A stretch of DNA of 64,000 nt, from positions 186,001-250,000 of the forward strand of contig CAVYML010000003.1 of assembly GCA_963769605.1 (NCBI GenBank), given 5' to 3'. The translations under genes and the position numbers were made by a program. Below are positions 8,820 through 15,638 of this stretch, piece after piece (position 1 is the stretch's first letter; each line of letters starts with the position of its first letter). Under the pieces are notes generated by a model. That model did no database searches. It had not been told where the DNA came from and worked only from the letters and a program-made list of their open reading frames with translations. This stretch comes from Fen-1254 sp963769605. Its GTDB lineage: Bacteria > Bacteroidota > Ignavibacteria > UBA10030.

Positions 8820-9809
8820 CTATTCTTCTTTCATCCATTCCCGAACAAAAAGCCCGGTTGGAGTCATGTTTTCCCACCGGCAGTTTGCACAGCTTTCCGG
8901 CTGTAAGCTTGCGGATGTTTCCTTTTTATCGACATAGCTGTAATTGCACCAACTGATCCGCACGGTATCGTTGTAAATGGCGTGCATTCTCAGAGCTTCC
9001 ATAAATTTTTCAGCGGTGGGAAAATTGACTACTCCGTTTCCCGAACTTTCGCACGGACCCCATTCCGTTACGAACACGGGAATCCGATGTATGTGCTCGA
9101 AAAAGATCGGAAAAAGATAGCTGTGTGTTGCTGCATAGAAGTGGAATGTATACATCACATTTTTCCGGTCGACTAATTTGGAAGGATCGACCTGATTGAG
9201 GTTCTGACACCAATTAGGTGTGCCGACCAAAATAACCGCATCCGGTGCATTTTTATGAATAATCGGTATGATGCGGTTCGCATAAAATGCAATAGTGTCC
9301 CAGCCAATGCCGCTGCCGCTCGGCTCGTTGCAAATTTCATACAGGACATGCTTTTTCGATGCATACTTCTTAGACATCTCGTCAAAGAACGGAGCGGCGC
9401 CTGAATATTCCTTGTCATTGGGATTTCCGATTCGCAAAATGTGCCAATCGATGATGCAGTATATTCCCAGCTTTTCGCTCCAGCAGACTACGCTGTCGAT
9501 GATCGCTTTGTTGAACTGTGGATCGAGATTATAGTCCCGTTTGTTGCCGTAATCGGCAACGTACAACGCCGCTCTCACCACTGTGCCTCCCCAAAAATCG
9601 CGGATTGATTTCAGCGCATCGTATGTAATGCATTGAGGATAGTGCATAATGCCGGATGTGCTGAAACCCTTTAGCTGCACAGGTTTCCCGGATTCGCCGC
9701 ACAATTGTATTCCTTTCACCTGCAATGCCCCGTTCTTTTGAACGAACGATTGGGAGAATGCCGGTATGGCGCAGCAAAGAAATAGATAAGTGATAAGATA
9801 CTGTTTCAT
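8820..9809 (-). CDS. secreted GH5-family glycosidase (cellulase-like)
   Basis: A TIM-barrel glycoside hydrolase of family GH5, which cleaves beta-1,4-glucan or mannan-type chains outside the cell. The frame is open further upstream, but homology and the signal peptide begin at ATG 9809 (MKQYLITYLFLCCAIPAFSQ); an ATG at 9833 is the alternative. In the 329-residue product the acid/base Glu is in EICNEP (about residue 162) and the nucleophile Glu in VTEWGP (about 249), with IDWH on the barrel strand before. It has no T9SS tail, unlike the enzymes at 27-45 kb. It follows the DUF1080 gene by 31-55 bp on the same strand, so the two form an operon. Exact substrate unknown. Confidence 0.88.
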   Translation of the reverse strand: MKQYLITYLFLCCAIPAFSQSFVQKNGALQVKGIQLCGESGKPVQLKGFSTSGIMHYPQCITYDALKSIRDFWGGTVVRAALYVADYGNKRDYNLDPQFNKAIIDSVVCWSEKLGIYCIIDWHILRIGNPNDKEYSGAAPFFDEMSKKYASKKHVLYEICNEPSGSGIGWDTIAFYANRIIPIIHKNAPDAVILVGTPNWCQNLNQVDPSKLVDRKNVMYTFHFYAATHSYLFPIFFEHIHRIPVFVTEWGPCESSGNGVVNFPTAEKFMEALRMHAIYNDTVRISWCNYSYVDKKETSASLQPESCANCRWENMTPTGLFVREWMKEE

Positions 9810-9864
9810 AAATCTTTTTTGCAAATATTTCATGGTTTCAAAAGCCGTACCGGACAAGCCGGAA

Positions 9865-11193
9865 TCAATATGGAAAAAGCTCGACCGATTTATAATAAAC
9901 TTCTGCGCCTTCCGACTGGAGCAAAATTTTTCCTTTTGTGACGGAAGTTTTCGTGCCGGTGTTGACAAGGTGTCCGTTGACATAATGCTCCGTATGTTCG
10001 CCGTTGCATAGTATCTCCATGGTGTTCCATTCACCTGTCGGATTTTCGAAATTTTCCGTGCGGAAAATACGTTTCATACCCCATTCAATATCGGATTTAT
10101 TGGGAGACTCGACCATCGTCCCCACGCACCATGTATCGCCGCAATCGCTTTCCTGAACCTGGCACTCGATCGATTTGGGCCAGAGCGTGTCTTTTTCTCC
10201 GTTTTCGAAGTAATATAAAATGCCGCTGTCGCGTTTGCCTTTTTCCCGCGGTGGGTATTGTTTTTCACCCCATTTGAAAACCACCCTGAGATAAAAATGG
10301 TCGAAAGATTTTTCCGTACAGAGATATCCGAATCGTTTTCCTTCGATGTGAAGAATGCCGTTGCGGAAGGAAAAAATTTTATCCGGATCGTTCCTTGTAC
10401 CGAGAGTATCGAGATATGTATACCATCCCTTAAAATTGCTGCCTGCCAAGAGTTCTTCTTTATTGATTTCTCTGATCCAGATATTCCGGAAGGAAACGGG
10501 ATTGCCGTGTTCCTGCAGAAGCAAGGGCTGCTGAAAAGCATGGTATGTGTATTTAGGCTGTCCAATATAAACCGTAGCTCCTTTAATTTCTGTATGATTC
10601 TGTATCAGGACGCCGTTCTGGAGAACGGTCACATACGCCGGAGTTCGCACTGTGCTGTCCGGATTAAAACGCGGCGCTGTGTAGATGATATCGTATCTTT
10701 GCCATTCGCCCGGTTTCCGCGATGCATTGACGAGTGGAATGCTCTGCTTATAAATGGAGCCGGCCTGACCGTTGGAATAGGTCGGATTGTTGTAGCTGTC
10801 CAGGACCTGAATTTCATAGCGGCTCTGAAGATATACGCCGCTGTTGCCGCGTCCCTGTCCATCGCCGGTGACGACAGACGGAGAGCGCCACTCGACATGC
10901 AATTGGCAGTCTGAAAATCGTTTAATTGTTTGTATCGATCCGCTTCCGGGTTTAACGGAGAGTATTCCATCGGCTACATCCCAGCCTGCGGGACTTCCGT
11001 TCTCGGCTGTCCATCCGTCGAGATTTTTACCGTTAAAAAGAATGATTGCATCGACCGGCGGCTGAGTACCGTTTCCCGGAGTTACGACTGGCGGAACGGG
11101 ATCCCAGACTTCAGTTAATTTGGGATCGTCCTGAGCAAATATATTCCATGAGCCAAGAAGGCAAAGAAAGAGGATGAATTTTTGTGTTTTCAT
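9865..11193 (-). CDS. secreted tandem DUF1080 (3-keto-disaccharide hydrolase) protein
   Basis: A 442-residue exported protein: signal peptide at residues 1-20 (ending IFAQ), then two concanavalin-like DUF1080 domains. The first (about 44-235) opens with LFNGKNLDGW and carries GRGNSGVYLQSRYEIQVLD; the second (about 245-440) opens with NFKGWYTY and ends with the typical ILLQSEGAEVYYKSVEL. Members of this family hydrolyse 3-keto-glycosides or bind sugars. The second domain carries the variant RDSGILYYF, with a SIECQVQE segment, in place of the usual core. It starts at an ATG preceded by AGGATCG and is co-transcribed with the downstream GH5 gene, which suggests a shared role in glucoside or glycan breakdown. 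Confidence 0.85.
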   Translation of the reverse strand: MKTQKFILFLCLLGSWNIFAQDDPKLTEVWDPVPPVVTPGNGTQPPVDAIILFNGKNLDGWTAENGSPAGWDVADGILSVKPGSGSIQTIKRFSDCQLHVEWRSPSVVTGDGQGRGNSGVYLQSRYEIQVLDSYNNPTYSNGQAGSIYKQSIPLVNASRKPGEWQRYDIIYTAPRFNPDSTVRTPAYVTVLQNGVLIQNHTEIKGATVYIGQPKYTYHAFQQPLLLQEHGNPVSFRNIWIREINKEELLAGSNFKGWYTYLDTLGTRNDPDKIFSFRNGILHIEGKRFGYLCTEKSFDHFYLRVVFKWGEKQYPPREKGKRDSGILYYFENGEKDTLWPKSIECQVQESDCGDTWCVGTMVESPNKSDIEWGMKRIFRTENFENPTGEWNTMEILCNGEHTEHYVNGHLVNTGTKTSVTKGKILLQSEGAEVYYKSVELFPY

Positions 11194-11307
11194 AATCGAT
11201 CCTGTTATTTTTTTATATCCGGTGAATTCCGGGTTTCAGAGCTGCATCGAGAATTCTGTGAAGGATGTCCGGATACTGTATCTAAAAATTGTCGATGCCG
11301 GTACGAA

Positions 11308-11676
11308 TTAATTTCTAAAAATAAAATATACGGCAAGAACAAGAAAAAGGAAACCGACGGCATGATTCCAGCGCAAGGTTTCATTTTTAAAAACCAGAAT
11401 CGTGAATCCCGTAAAGACGAGCAATGTAATAACCTCCTGAAGAACCTTAAGCTGAACTAAAGAAAACGGTCCTCCGTAATTTTTAAATCCGATTCTGTTT
11501 GCCGGTACCTGAAAACAATATTCGAAAAAGGCGATTCCCCAGCTAATAAAAATGATGGAGACGATGCCCAATTTATTGAACCATTTCATCTCGCCGAACT
11601 TCAGATGGCCGTACCATGCCAGAGTCATAAATGTGTTGGAAATAGCAAGAAATCCTATGGTTATCATTTCTCTCAT
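11308..11676 (-). CDS. DUF486 small membrane protein (DMT-like)
   Basis: A 122-residue integral membrane protein with four hydrophobic helices, matching the DUF486 family (distant relatives of small drug/metabolite transporters). Conserved features seen are TLAWYGHLK near residues 18-26, the WGIAFFEYCFQVPANRIG segment near 47-64, and the LQEVITL helix near 79. The function of the family is not established; export of small metabolites is only a guess from the fold. It is transcribed leftward; its upstream region was later split by the transposon. Confidence 0.85.
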   Translation of the reverse strand: MREMITIGFLAISNTFMTLAWYGHLKFGEMKWFNKLGIVSIIFISWGIAFFEYCFQVPANRIGFKNYGGPFSLVQLKVLQEVITLLVFTGFTILVFKNETLRWNHAVGFLFLVLAVYFIFRN

Positions 11677-12010
11677 ACTGTTTCTACCCTTCGGTTTCGT
11701 GTATCACCGTACAATGCGCATGGAATACAGGGAATCACTTACATGCCGGAAATGCTGTAATAATTGTACGTATCTTCGCAAGGAAATGCAACCCGCCGTA
11801 AGAGATCTGCATGGATCAATCTTTTACACATGAAAAAGCGCAGCATTAAGTATTCCATCGGCTCTATACATGCCGATTCATCCTTTGAGGTGATAATGTT
11901 ATTCTCCGTACCGATAGAAGTCTTTGTTTTTTCACTATAGAAACAAGCGAATTTTGATTATTATGGAACATTAATTTTGCACGGAGTGTTAGCTTTTCAT
12001 AAGAAATAGT
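11677..12010. other. gene-free region left of the transposon
   Basis: About 330 bp with no supportable gene, tRNA or terminator. It must hold the promoter of the DUF486 gene, but I see no clear consensus. Together with 15550-15638 it formed one continuous divergent intergenic region before the transposon inserted. Confidence 0.5.
12003..12010. repeat. left target-site duplication GAAATAGT
   Basis: The 8 bp next to the left end of the element are identical to the 8 bp after its right end (15550-15557). An 8-bp duplication is in the range made by IS1-family transposases. Confidence 0.93.
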
Positions 12011-12028
12011 GGTAGTGTCTCAGTTTGA
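12011..12028 (+). repeat. left terminal inverted repeat of the transposon
   Basis: GGTAGTGTCTCAGTTTGA, matching the right end perfectly over 18 bp and diverging after that. TTGAAA at its inner edge (12025-12030) and TATCAT 16 bp further in resemble a promoter that could drive the cargo operon at 12080. Confidence 0.93.
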
Positions 12029-12079
12029 AATTAGGAAAAATAACATTATCATTAAATAAAGATTTATAAGGGTAATGTT

Positions 12080-12415
12080 ATGCCTAACGGGACACCGAAA
12101 TTAGTATTTAATTATATCAAAACAGGGAATTATCGATCATATTATGCAAATGGTGTTTTTGGTGGTCTAATGCCAAAAGGCGAATTGCAAATGGATTTTT
12201 TTATTGAAAGGCGAGTTATACCTCAGACTGTGGCATATGAGATATCAAAAGATGGGCATCTTGCAAAAGAGATTGAGGTCAAAGGTAAGGAAGGACTTGT
12301 AAGAGAAATCGAATGTGGAGTTGTAATGGATATAGAAGCTGCACAAGCGTTTCATCAATGGCTTGGACAAAAAATTGAAGAATTAAAAAAAATTCGAGCA
12401 GCAATAAAGGCATAA
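12080..12415 (+). CDS. transposon cargo: small DUF3467-like hypothetical protein
   Basis: A 111-residue soluble protein starting at ATG 12080 after an AAGGG ribosome site. It has a beta-rich first half (VFNYIKTGNYRSYYANGVFG) and a C-terminal helix (AAQAFHQWLGQKIEELKKI). The layout, a short sheet beginning with a YAN segment, a MDFF strand and a terminal helix, recalls DUF3467 proteins, but this is a weak resemblance. It is the first gene of a three-gene plus-strand operon inside the element, 3 bp ahead of the HicB-like gene. Function unknown; co-transcription suggests it acts with the following pair. Confidence 0.65.
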   Translation: MPNGTPKLVFNYIKTGNYRSYYANGVFGGLMPKGELQMDFFIERRVIPQTVAYEISKDGHLAKEIEVKGKEGLVREIECGVVMDIEAAQAFHQWLGQKIEELKKIRAAIKA

Positions 12416-12418
12416 ATT

Positions 12419-12871
12419 ATGGATTGTCTTCTTAACAAATTGAGTGCTACTTCTTCTAAAATAAAATTTGAACATCGAGCAAGTAGTGGCAGTTTTACAT
12501 TTCCATCTGTGTTTATAGCGATATTGAATTCCAGTGAATATCACATATCGTATTTATTGGGAAATGAATATGATGCTTCGGGTTTAAATGAAGAAGTTGT
12601 CGAAATAAAACATCTTATAAATTTTAATTACTCGTTAAAAAAACCAATAATCGTTAAAATAAAAAGAAACGGTGATGAGTATATAGGTGATATACCAGAG
12701 CTGGAAATTTATAGTTTCGGAAGTGACAAATTCGAGGTGTTAAGGAATATCAACGAAGAAATCACAGAATTGTTTGAAATGTTGATCAAAATTAATGACG
12801 ATAAACTTGGGAAGCATCCCAAAAATTGGAAAAAGACCTTGAATGAGTTTGTAAGTTTTAATGAAAATTAA
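12419..12871 (+). CDS. transposon cargo: HicB-like protein
   Basis: A 150-residue protein. Its second half (about residues 78-148) has the HicB-type arrangement: strand IIVKIKRNGDEYIGDIPELE, then a turn and the helix region EEITELFEMLIKINDD, ending KNWKKTLNEFV. HicB folds are the antitoxin or target-binding half of toxin-antitoxin pairs, or stand alone. The first half is unrecognised. It overlaps the next gene by 11 bp, the tight coupling normal for two-component modules. No DNA-binding ribbon-helix-helix is evident at the C-terminus. The antitoxin role is inferred from fold resemblance and gene arrangement only. Confidence 0.65.
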   Translation: MDCLLNKLSATSSKIKFEHRASSGSFTFPSVFIAILNSSEYHISYLLGNEYDASGLNEEVVEIKHLINFNYSLKKPIIVKIKRNGDEYIGDIPELEIYSFGSDKFEVLRNINEEITELFEMLIKINDDKLGKHPKNWKKTLNEFVSFNEN

Positions 12872-13148
12872 AGACTTTAAAGAAAATGAAATTAGGGCAA
12901 CTATTCTCAACAAAGCCAACCTTGGTAAAATAAATAAAAAAACGCCGCATTGGAAGGGATATATTTATTGTGGGGATATTTTAGTGGCAAAAGTAAAAAT
13001 TCCAAATGATCACCAAAGAATAATGCATGAGAGTAAATCAAAATATATAGCCAGAGACTTACGTCTTTCTAATGATGAATTTAATGCTTTTAATGAATGT
13101 ACGTTTACCTCTAAGAATTTTTCTGATAGAATGCGCACTCTCGTATAA
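12861..13148 (+). CDS. transposon cargo: small basic protein paired with the HicB-like gene
   Basis: A 95-residue basic protein, start ATG 12861, overlapping the HicB-like gene by 11 bp. Key segments are HWKGYIYCGDILVAKVKIP and the patch HQRIMHESKSKYIARDLRL near residues 50-70, followed by a helix. Small size, high Lys/Arg content and overlap with a HicB-like gene make it a candidate toxin partner, but it does not show the short dsRBD-like HicA pattern with its catalytic His-containing GSHH/GDH motif, so this is conjecture. It ends 7 bp before the convergent transposase stop. Confidence 0.6.
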   Translation: MKIKDFKENEIRATILNKANLGKINKKTPHWKGYIYCGDILVAKVKIPNDHQRIMHESKSKYIARDLRLSNDEFNAFNECTFTSKNFSDRMRTLV

Positions 13149-13155
13149 TATAATT

Positions 13156-13983
13156 TTAACAATCTATTAACCTCGCCAAATCTTCTATCGACCAAAGTTT
13201 ATTAGTAATTCCTGCCGCCATTGCTGGAGTGATGCGAAGCGTTTTATGAATTCTCACGAAATTGTAATACATGAAATGCAATGCTATTGCGTGAGCATGA
13301 TTTTCAACTTTTTTTGAGAATGCGTTTGTTAAACGTATGAACCTACATAAAGACATTCTCATAGTCAAGTTTTGACGTTCAACGTAACTTGTTGAAACAT
13401 GCTTTAGTTTGGGGTCTCCGGTTACGACTGTTTTCTTAGCTCCAGTGCATTCTGCCGGACTGTATCTATGCTCACCTTCAAGGGAATTGCCATATAGCTT
13501 CACAAGCTGAGCATAGTCGATGTCAATTCCAAAGGTCTGATCGACCGCCTCTAAATATGCTTTTAAGCCGTCTGTAGTCATTTGCACGCGGTTCTTTAAA
13601 CGTGAAGCAACGTCTTCCATGAATATCTTTGCATACTCCGCATCACGATTTCCGACAAGCCATGAAATCATAAGCTTTGAATCTGCATCGATTGCCGTCC
13701 AAGTCCAGACGCTTCCAAGACCGTATTTTCCTTGAAGTTTTTCAGGAAGGTTTTTATCTTTGGCATAAACGAAACTCCAAATTTCATCGCATTGCACACG
13801 TTTAGAAGCTACATTCCGGACGTGTTCATCGTGATACTTTTGGCAAGCTGTTCCTAAGTCAACGAGAAGCTTTGTAACCGTATTAATGGAAACATTCGCA
13901 AGGCGGGAGATAGAGCGGAGACTATTTCCTTCTACGAGCATTCCGATTATCTGAGTTTGTTTTTCTATTGGAAGTCTGTTCAT
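13156..13983 (-). CDS. IS1-type DDE transposase, single ORF
   Basis: Cuts and joins the transposon ends. The 275 residues from ATG 13983 hold an N-terminal helix-turn-helix (SLRSISRLANVSINTVTKLL, about 21-40), the QCDEIWSFV segment (64-72) and an IS1-type DDE core with Asp in AIDAD (97-101), Asp138 in MTTDGLKAY and Glu202 in YVERQNLTMRM. It is one continuous frame rather than the insA/insB frameshift pair of classic IS1. A GTG at 14007 is open in frame, but the promoter -10 lies at 14012-14017, which would leave almost no leader, so ATG 13983 with its purine-rich AGAGAGAGA site is preferred. Appears intact and active. Confidence 0.92.
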   Translation of the reverse strand: MNRLPIEKQTQIIGMLVEGNSLRSISRLANVSINTVTKLLVDLGTACQKYHDEHVRNVASKRVQCDEIWSFVYAKDKNLPEKLQGKYGLGSVWTWTAIDADSKLMISWLVGNRDAEYAKIFMEDVASRLKNRVQMTTDGLKAYLEAVDQTFGIDIDYAQLVKLYGNSLEGEHRYSPAECTGAKKTVVTGDPKLKHVSTSYVERQNLTMRMSLCRFIRLTNAFSKKVENHAHAIALHFMYYNFVRIHKTLRITPAMAAGITNKLWSIEDLARLIDC

Positions 13984-14011
13984 TGTCTTATCTCTCTCTT
14001 TGTTCACTTAC

Positions 14012-14040
14012 AATATATGACATTATACTTGACCTGTCAA
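14012..14040 (-). promoter_or_regulatory. transposase promoter
   Basis: On the minus strand TTGACA (14040-14035), a 17-bp spacer and TATATT (14017-14012). It lies about 30 bp upstream of the preferred transposase ATG at 13983. Confidence 0.75.
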
Positions 14041-14162
14041 GCATAAAATGTAGTTTAATGAAAAATTAATGTTTGGATTTAATTGAGGAAATACCTACTT
14101 TAGAGGCGGAATAGGCCACCTTTCGGTGGCGGGTCTATAGTAGTTTAAGCACGTTACTCATA

Positions 14163-14299
14163 AGACCTTTCCTTTCGCCTAAATGAATCACCCTGTATGA
14201 TTCATTTGATGTTGAGATTAACCGCAATCTACCTTGATCGGGTACAAGATTGCGGTTTTTTTATGTCTAAATCTGAGTTAAATATAAGGGGAAAGGTCT
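14163..14299. other. nested inverted-repeat structure in the transposon, possible structured RNA
   Basis: Outer arms AGACCTTTCC (14163-14172) and GGAAAGGTCT (14290-14299) pair perfectly and enclose two further perfect hairpins: AAATGAATCA/TGATTCATTT (14181-14207) and AACCGCAATCT/AGATTGCGGTT (14220-14257). The layout is a three-way junction. No gene covers 14041-14359 and the direction of transcription, if any, is unknown. The second hairpin is followed by seven Ts on the plus strand. Confidence 0.55.
14220..14262 (+). terminator. rho-independent terminator, plus strand
   Basis: An 11-bp perfect stem (AACCGCAATCT with AGATTGCGGTT) followed directly by TTTTTTT. No annotated plus-strand gene ends here, so it either ends an unannotated RNA from about 14100 or insulates the cargo. 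Confidence 0.65.
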
Positions 14300-14328
14300 A
14301 AAAACGTAAGAAATGTTGTTTTCGGCAA

Positions 14329-14368
14329 ACCGAAAGGTTACTTTCGCTTTACCGAAAGGTTACTTTCG
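14329..14368. repeat. two 18-bp direct repeats, each a small hairpin
   Basis: ACCGAAAGGTTACTTTCG occurs at 14329-14346 and again at 14351-14368, spaced 22 bp. Each copy contains CGAAAG-GTTA-CTTTCG, which pairs with itself. Possibly protein-binding sites; the second copy runs into the end of the small gene at 14360. Confidence 0.8.
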
Positions 14369-14584
14369 GTCAAGTTTATTGGCTTTATTCCATACACGAA
14401 AACGGACAATATAACTATCAAAAGCATTTGGTTCTATATCACCGGGATATTCTTTGACAAGTCTATCGTACACAAGTACTTGATTTTTTTCTTCACTCCA
14501 TAGTTCCCTAAATCTCTTATGATGGAAGTCTTGATACTTTAGATTTGGTGCATAGTGCCGGGAAATTTTCTTTCTTTCTTTCAA
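14360..14584 (-). pseudogene. C-terminal part of a frameshifted cargo gene
   Basis: A 74-residue frame beginning at a TTG in the GAAA repeat, with protein-like content (FHHKRFRELWSEEKNQVL and PNAFDSYIVRFRVWNKANK). It overlaps the upstream 192-residue frame by 68 bp in the neighbouring frame. Loss of one GAAA unit at 14567-14582 would join the two into a continuous reading frame of about 243 residues, so I read this as the detached C-terminus rather than an independent gene. No ribosome site supports its own start. Function unknown. Confidence 0.55.
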
Positions 14585-15095
14585 TCTTTTTATGCCATTT
14601 TTTAAATTTACTATTGGATGAATTTTTATGTTTTATACCCCTATTATTATGATTTGCGACTATTTCTTCTATCGAGTTAGCAATCCTGTCTTGAATTATC
14701 CGATTTAAAATCTCTATGGGAGGATATTTTAAATGTGCTTGTTCCTTTTGTAATTTCTCCCATAGTTCACGTTGACGGCGCAACGAAGAAAGGCTAACAA
14801 TATCCAGACGATCTCTATATCGATTTGCCTTGATTTCATTGCAATGTTCGATCAATTGGTTGTCGTCATTTCCGAAAAACCAAGATATAATAGTATCATT
14901 AATTTTCTCTGGTTGGGTTTCTGAAAATCTCTGAAGTTCGTTATGCTCATTTACAAACCATGACGACCAATATCCATCAATTGACCCATCTTCATGATGG
15001 CTTATTTTATTAAAATATCGGAATGGAACAAAATCACCAACGAATAAACCGTTTTCTTTTGCTCTTTCTATCCAATCTAAATCTGGTTTAACCAT
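14517..15095 (-). CDS. transposon cargo: unrecognised protein, probably truncated by frameshift
   Basis: A 192-residue frame from ATG 15095. It begins with an aromatic, acidic N-terminal region (GDFVPFRYFNKISHHEDGS, then GYWSSWFVNEHNELQRFSE), followed by a long helical, basic segment from about residue 100 (SSLRRQRELWEKLQKEQAH). After the GAAA tract the last dozen residues (NFPALCTKSKVSRLPS) look like out-of-frame translation, while the adjacent frame carries on as plausible protein (see 14360-14584). I do not recognise the family. A large branched inverted repeat (15107-15180) separates it from the upstream cargo gene. Confidence 0.6.
   Translation of the reverse strand: MVKPDLDWIERAKENGLFVGDFVPFRYFNKISHHEDGSIDGYWSSWFVNEHNELQRFSETQPEKINDTIISWFFGNDDNQLIEHCNEIKANRYRDRLDIVSLSSLRRQRELWEKLQKEQAHLKYPPIEILNRIIQDRIANSIEEIVANHNNRGIKHKNSSNSKFKKWHKKIERKKENFPALCTKSKVSRLPS
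14567..14582. repeat. (GAAA)4 tetranucleotide tract
   Basis: Four TTTC units on the plus strand (GAAA on the coding strand) inside a cargo reading frame. A change of one unit shifts the frame, and a loss of one unit restores continuity. Confidence 0.85.
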
Positions 15096-15106
15096 TTTTT
15101 AATATA

Positions 15107-15180
15107 AAAAATCCCTCTCGTGCCTTAGAACAGACCGAATGTCTGCCCTCGCTGATGTACAGCGAACGAGAAGGATTTTT
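15107..15180. other. branched inverted repeat in the transposon, possible structured RNA or terminator
   Basis: The arms AAAAATCCCTCTCGT (15107-15121) and ACGAGAAGGATTTTT (15166-15180) pair at 14 of 15 positions and enclose two short perfect hairpins: CAGAC-CGAAT-GTCTG (15131-15145) and CGCTG-ATGTA-CAGCG (15150-15164). This is a three-way junction with A/T-rich ends that could act as a bidirectional terminator or as a folded RNA between two minus-strand cargo genes. No known riboswitch or ribozyme core was recognised. Confidence 0.6.
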
Positions 15181-15228
15181 AAAATTCTTATTTCACACGT
15201 CTAAGGCGGCGTATGACTTGCTGAATAT

Positions 15229-15474
15229 TTAGACTTTTTTAGACTTGTTTTTCCACCTTGCTTTTGCGGCGTTTTGTGCTATCTTTGATCTCTTGGACTT
15301 GGAAAGAGATTTAGCACGGGCGATACCGCCTTTTAGTCCCCCCAGCCGTCCAAGTGCAACGGCGGCGGGGTTTCGTGTATCTTCAATGACGGGTTCAGTG
15401 GTTTGCCCGGTCGCAAGGTCAACAATGGACTTTGCAAGCTGGTTTGGGTCTCTTGGTCTTTTAGGCTTTTCCAT
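15229..15474 (-). CDS. transposon cargo: small basic H1-like protein
   Basis: An 81-residue, Lys/Arg/Ala-rich protein beginning MEKPKRPRDPNQLAKSIVDLATGQ and ending with KKGG-type and basic repeats (ALGRLGGLKGGIARAKSL, then IAQNAAKARWKNKSKK). This matches a widespread family of short bacterial proteins often labelled histone-H1-like or hypothetical; nucleic-acid binding is likely from charge but not proven. It is the cargo gene nearest the right end (58 bp from the inverted repeat) and is transcribed leftward into the branched repeat. It could regulate or package the element, but that is inference. Confidence 0.75.
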   Translation of the reverse strand: MEKPKRPRDPNQLAKSIVDLATGQTTEPVIEDTRNPAAVALGRLGGLKGGIARAKSLSKSKRSKIAQNAAKARWKNKSKKV

Positions 15475-15531
15475 GCCTCAAATATACAAAGGCTTTCTTA
15501 TCCGGTCAAGCATAATCGGGAAGGTTAAAAA

Positions 15532-15549
15532 TCAAACTGAGACACTACC
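15532..15549 (-). repeat. right terminal inverted repeat of the transposon
   Basis: Complement of GGTAGTGTCTCAGTTTGA, identical over 18 bp to the left end. Confidence 0.93.
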
Positions 15550-15557
15550 GAAATAGT
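15550..15557. repeat. right target-site duplication GAAATAGT
   Basis: Exact copy of 12003-12010; marks the other side of the insertion. Confidence 0.93.
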
Positions 15558-15638
15558 TCAAACATTGCGTTTCGATTATGAGATAGGTATATTTTTTATA
15601 GGCTATTCTTCCGGGCACAATTTTCTGAAAGGTCTGAT

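Larger units (their letters stand above)
12011..15549. mobile_element. complete 3.5-kb IS1-type transposon carrying passenger genes
   Basis: The element is bounded by 18-bp perfect terminal inverted repeats (GGTAGTGTCTCAGTTTGA at 12011-12028, its complement at 15532-15549) and an exact 8-bp target duplication. It is 3539 bp long, against roughly 0.7-1.2 kb for ordinary IS1 members, and holds an IS1-type single-ORF DDE transposase plus six small cargo genes and two long inverted-repeat structures. It is visibly richer in A+T than the genes on either side, a sign of transfer. Intact ends and duplication argue for a recent insertion. It is best described as a transporter-type IS: cargo within one pair of ends, with no second IS copy. 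Confidence 0.92.

Noticed and set aside
10258..10914. 218-codon plus-strand open frame
   Set aside because: It lies antisense to the well-supported DUF1080 gene, has no ribosome site and no recognisable protein pattern.
13156..14007. Possible insA/insB programmed frameshift as in classic IS1
   Set aside because: The transposase is one continuous frame holding both the helix-turn-helix and the DDE residues, so no frameshift is needed.
15150..15172. CTGATG followed by CGAAC and GAGAA looked like a hammerhead ribozyme core
   Set aside because: The required CUGAUGA-stem-GAAA order with a cleavage-site UH and a proper stem II could not be built; the segment pairs better as a simple hairpin inside the larger stem.
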